From NCBI GenBank assembly GCA_023333565.1, contig JAJKFH010003762.1, positions 62,001 through 126,000 of the forward strand: a stretch of DNA of 64,000 nt. Direction: 5' to 3'. Origin of the DNA: Puffinus mauretanicus (Eukaryota > Chordata > Aves > Procellariiformes > Procellariidae). Shown piece by piece: positions 60,230 to 64,000 of the stretch (its first letter is position 1; every line of letters starts with the position of its first letter). The notes under the pieces were generated by a model, which saw only the letters and a list, made by a program, of their open reading frames with translations, made no database searches and was not told the DNA's origin. Position numbers and translations under genes: made by a program.

Positions 60230-60330
60230 GAACCACGGGGAGATGGAGAGCGAGTCTGCAGCAGGCGCCAGCCGCCCTCCGACACTTACGCACAGCGGTG
60301 GACGACAGAGTCATTTGTGACGACGAAGCA
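60230..60330. other. CpG-enriched patch in RNF150 intron 1
   Basis: About nine to ten CpGs fall in 100 bases, including GGCGCCAGCCGCCC and GACGACGAAG, in otherwise CpG-poor intron. A smaller cluster lies at 59914-59960. No exon or TATA element is recognised. Confidence 0.35.
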
Positions 60331-63300
60331 GTGATGAAGTCAGAGAGTGTTTTCAATGGCAAGATGCGCACTTCGGAAAAAGACCTGGAAGACCCTCTCC
60401 AAACCTTCCTCCTCCGCTATGGAAATACATTTCAGCTGGGATGCTTTTATGCAAAATTTCAAACTTTTTCAAGTGTAACAATCTATTCACTGGTGACAGG
60501 GGAAAGGAAAGACTTCAGTTCTGTAACAGTGGCTTTTGTAGAAGAAATGAACAGATTTTACAGCCAGAAGATGGACGTAAATTCTCCACCTTGGCCACAG
60601 GCTGTGCTGACAAACCTGTGATATTTCTTGATTCTGCTCTGGAAGCTTCAGGGATGATACTGAAAGCGGTTCTCTGTTCTCCTAATTAGCAGTCAGGTCC
60701 AGCAGTGGCGGGCTGCTGCTTTAATGCTTTGTCAATTTTTGATGGAGGCTCTAAAAAGTGGTATGTTTCTGGCACATCTTAGAAGAGACGATTTAATTCT
60801 TCATGCTTGGCCACTGACAGAAGTCAGTTAGAGAAATAATTAATTGAATTATTTGAATAGAATTCCAGTTTGGGAGGCATACAGAGTCTTCTCCAAGATA
60901 TCCTACCAAGATGTAAATAAGGATGTCTCTCATGTTGTACATCAAAATCAAGTACTAAAGTATTTCCTTTTACAGATTTTGTAACTGAAAACTCAAACAC
61001 TATTTTAGAGTTCAGAAATTGCCCTGATAAAACAGGCAGTTGTTCAGTCCTGCTCAGAACCCAGGAACAGAAACCTCGCAGGAGTGTGCAAGAACCTAAG
61101 CAACTCTTCCTTTACTTCTTGAAGAAATAATTTTATTTTTAGGAATCAATTCCGGTAATTACCAGCTATTGGAAAAAAGCAAAACAAATGCAGATCTAAA
61201 CAATTCAACAGCCTGCCCGTGCCCAGCTCTGGAGCACCCTCCCCGGGCTCAGCCGTGGTCTGTGGGTCCTGCCAGCCCCACGCAGCGTGAGCCAATTCGG
61301 CGGTGGTGCTTCCTGCGACCTCAGCAGCGCTCGCTCCGCACAAGGACTTACTGTGCTGCCAACCATGCCAGTGCTTTCCTGCCGTAGCTCCTGCTGCCGC
61401 CTGCGTCTGTGTGAATGGATTTTACACTATGATCTGGATGATGAGTAACATTTTAAAGCAAATTTGGAGCAAAGCACTTTTTTTTTTAAAGAATACTATT
61501 TTTTTTCCCTCCAGAACAGCAGCTCAGCTGAAAAATTAGTACTGAAGAGAATGAAAAGGAATCCATGGTGATGGTGCTGTAGTCGTGATTGTCTAAGCTA
61601 TAACCAAGAATGGTCTGTTGGGCTATTAGCAGATACTACCTTTTGCTATAGACCTTATTCTCTTTGAAAATAGTATTGCTTTATAGTCGTGTTTGGTTTC
61701 TTTACAATGAAATTACATGGGAAATGGTATATAGGTTAATCAGATGGCATTTCAATTGAATTTTAATGCCATGTAAATTGTTCTAATATTTTCATAGTTG
61801 CAACAAGGGTTCCAAGTCTTTAAAATCATCCAAAGAGAGTTCAATCTCAGTTCTTCTGTTCTGTGTGGTGCAATTATAAATTGACCAGAATATCAGCTGT
61901 TACCTTTAAAAATAAACATAGGCTTAAATTACATTTTTGTGAACTCAAACATTACTTTTGGAAACCAAAGCAGTATCTTAGAAAAGCTGATTTCTGAGCT
62001 TCACACATTTCAGAGAAGCAGCAGTGTGATATTATTTAAACAACATCCTAGACTCTTACGTAGGCCAACTGGGAAGCATTACTGGTAAGAAACCAAACTG
62101 GGTAAAAGGACTGTTCCCTGCAGGAACTCTCCTTTATGGGGCATTCACTGCATTGGTCTCAAATTGAAGTATCAGTAAATGAGACTATAGAAAAAACCGG
62201 CAAAGAAAAGAGCAATATATAGTAAGCAACAGTAATACATAGTCAATACATCATATATCATAGGTGAAATGACTACAAACTGGCATCTATCATCTCTTGC
62301 ATAAACTGTCTCAATGCCAGAGGACTAGAAAGGACACCAATTTCTAATGAGGTTTCATAACAGATATGGGCAACTACAGATCAGGTTGTCCAAAGTTATT
62401 CAGTGAGGTTCCTCACCAAAGACTCTTAAGCAAAAAAGGTGGTTCTGAATAAAATAGGAAGGGCCTCATATGAGAAAATAAGGGGTTAAAAACCAGGATC
62501 TTGGTGTTCCGAAACATCAGAGAGACACCAAGTACAAAAGACACTCAAGGATCACAAACTTCTGGAGGCTGGGAGAGCGATTCTGGGGAGGCAGGACTAA
62601 ACGTTCACCCCCCAAGCAGCTGCTGTTTGCTGTTACAAGAAACACGATGCTGGGACAGATGGACCTTTGGTCTCAAACTGTAGACTTGCTTTTATGTTAA
62701 CTGAGAACTGAAAGTTGTATCTCTGCTGGAGAGAAGAAAGATTAAGTCAAGTCATGACAGTGAAACAACAGGGCCAAAGTCAGAGGTCTGATTATGCCAA
62801 AAAGTCCCTCTCTGAGCCTGAGTGGGGAAACCATACCTGTTTCTGTGACCAGTGACGAACAAGAAAGGACTGGGGCTGAGACAGTTGGTGCCTATTGCTT
62901 CTCAAAGCCCCAGTTAGGCCTTGACCCAAGGCAGAAGGGTGCGTTTCCGATGTGGAGGCAGGAGGGTGGGTTGCAGGAGGGTGCACAGTTCTGAGCACCA
63001 CATACGTGAGCATCAAGTGTTCAGCTGCCACCACGGGGGTATGAACACAGGTGCAAAGTGGAGAAAAGCAGTAGCAAGATGGGAGATGCACCTGCCAGCC
63101 TGGAGAGCAAACTACATCACCCCCTATGCTGAACATCACACCTGGGTCCTGCAGATGGGCCCGTTCACCTCTTCTCTCAGTGCCCATCCCTGAAAGGTGT
63201 CACTGTCACCCAGCGCAAGGGATCAGTGAGGTTTTGGGAAGGATTTCACCCTACAGTGAGGGAAGGCTGCAGAGTGGGATGCAGAAGTCGTTGCCTACCC

Positions 63301-64000
63301 ACTCGTGGGGCCCACAGGCACTGCCTGCCCCTAGGTGCCCCCCACCCAGCAGCCCCACTTGGCCCTCGCACCCTGCTGGGTGGAGGAGAAGAGCTGCCAG
63401 CCAGCCAAGGAAAGCAGGACCATGACCATTCTCCGTCCCTGCTGCTAAAACTGAGACACACCAGGCAGGCAGAGCTAACCCCTGCTTCTAGGGCGCCCAG
63501 CCTGACAGGGAAAAAAAAATGCAGGGGAAGGCCAGAAGCAAAGACAGCATAGCAGCACGTAGCCCCGTTTTTGTGGATATTAAGCTACTGAAGTTATCAC
63601 AACACGATTTTTCACCATATAATCTTTTTTCTTTTTTACTCTAGAGCCCTTGCTTTGCAATGACGTAGATGCTTTCATCTCTCCCCTCCCACATTTCCAA
63701 TTTGTTTTCCTTCTCTGTTTAAAAGCAGAGATATTTCCTTCAACTTATCCTCTCCCTCATTTCCCGCTTCTCCTTGGCACTGTTAGCACTCGCCTTGGTC
63801 CTTTGCCCATCTTCCAAAACATTTAACTGTAAATCAGGTTTCCTTAAAAGGCAAATGCAGCAAGCACGGAGAGAGGAGCGACACCTTTTCCTACAGCACT
63901 TTTCCCATTTGTAAAAGAAGGAAACTCTTCTACGCAAACTATTTTTTTTTCTTAGACAACCTTATTGTCACGAAACGCTTTTCATTGCAGAAGCACTAAT

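Larger units (their letters stand above)
55798..64000 (-). other. RNF150: Part of RNF150 intron 1 (more than 8.2 kb)
   Basis: The sequence upstream of exon 2 continues to the window edge with no sign of the PA-domain exon (no NWIALIPKGNCTYRDKIRN-like coding on the minus strand). It contains an A run (55882-55897), an imperfect tandem duplication (56893-56938), a 9-bp perfect hairpin (57925-57946) and CpG-rich patches (59914-59960 and 60230-60330). No other gene or transposon was recognised. Confidence 0.8.

Noticed and set aside
60298..60621. 107-codon plus-strand frame at the CpG-enriched patch in intron 1
   Set aside because: It begins with GTG, which is not a normal start in vertebrates; the first ATG is at 60334. 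The product resembles no known family.
55798..64000. Searched for RNF150 exon 1 (signal peptide and PA domain)
   Set aside because: No minus-strand coding sequence resembling the PA domain was found, so exon 1 is placed outside the window.

Overview
This window is vertebrate nuclear DNA, most likely from a bird. It has one multi-exon gene with GT-AG introns, low repeat density, and interspersed repeats that are all CR1 LINE fragments; one keeps the ATTCTGT-type CR1 3' end instead of a poly(A) tail. Turtle or crocodile is not strictly excluded by CR1 alone. There are no bacterial operons, CRISPR arrays or recognisable viral genes.

The only protein gene I can support is RNF150, on the minus strand. 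It encodes a Goliath/GRAIL-type (PA-TM-RING) E3 ubiquitin ligase. Six consecutive coding exons are readable: 55797-55547 (end of the lumenal domain plus the membrane helix), 48338-48267 (basic juxtamembrane region), 47847-47765 and 40194-40098 (the two halves of the RING-H2 finger), 33678-33469 (acidic/polar tail) and 8123-8005 (C-terminus and stop). Splice phases agree at every junction except one, where exon 6 is one base short. Together they encode about 277 residues, the C-terminal two thirds of the protein. The first exon (signal peptide and most of the PA domain) and the promoter were not found and should lie beyond base 64000.

Layout by coordinate: 1-6710 is RNF150 3' flank and/or distal 3'UTR, with two small CpG-rich patches and a well-preserved CR1 3' end; 6711-8004 is the probable proximal 3'UTR; 8124-33468 is a 25-kb last intron with a notable 73-bp inverted repeat, a C19 run and simple repeats; 33679-40097, 40195-47764, 47848-48266 and 48339-55546 are the other introns, with three more CR1 fragments; 55798-64000 is part of intron 1.

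The main observations are the one-base frame disruption in RNF150 exon 6 (sequence error or C-terminal truncation), the 96%-identical 73-bp inverted repeat in the last intron, several perfect short hairpins, and the CpG-rich patches outside any recognised exon. I did not find an undescribed gene system.
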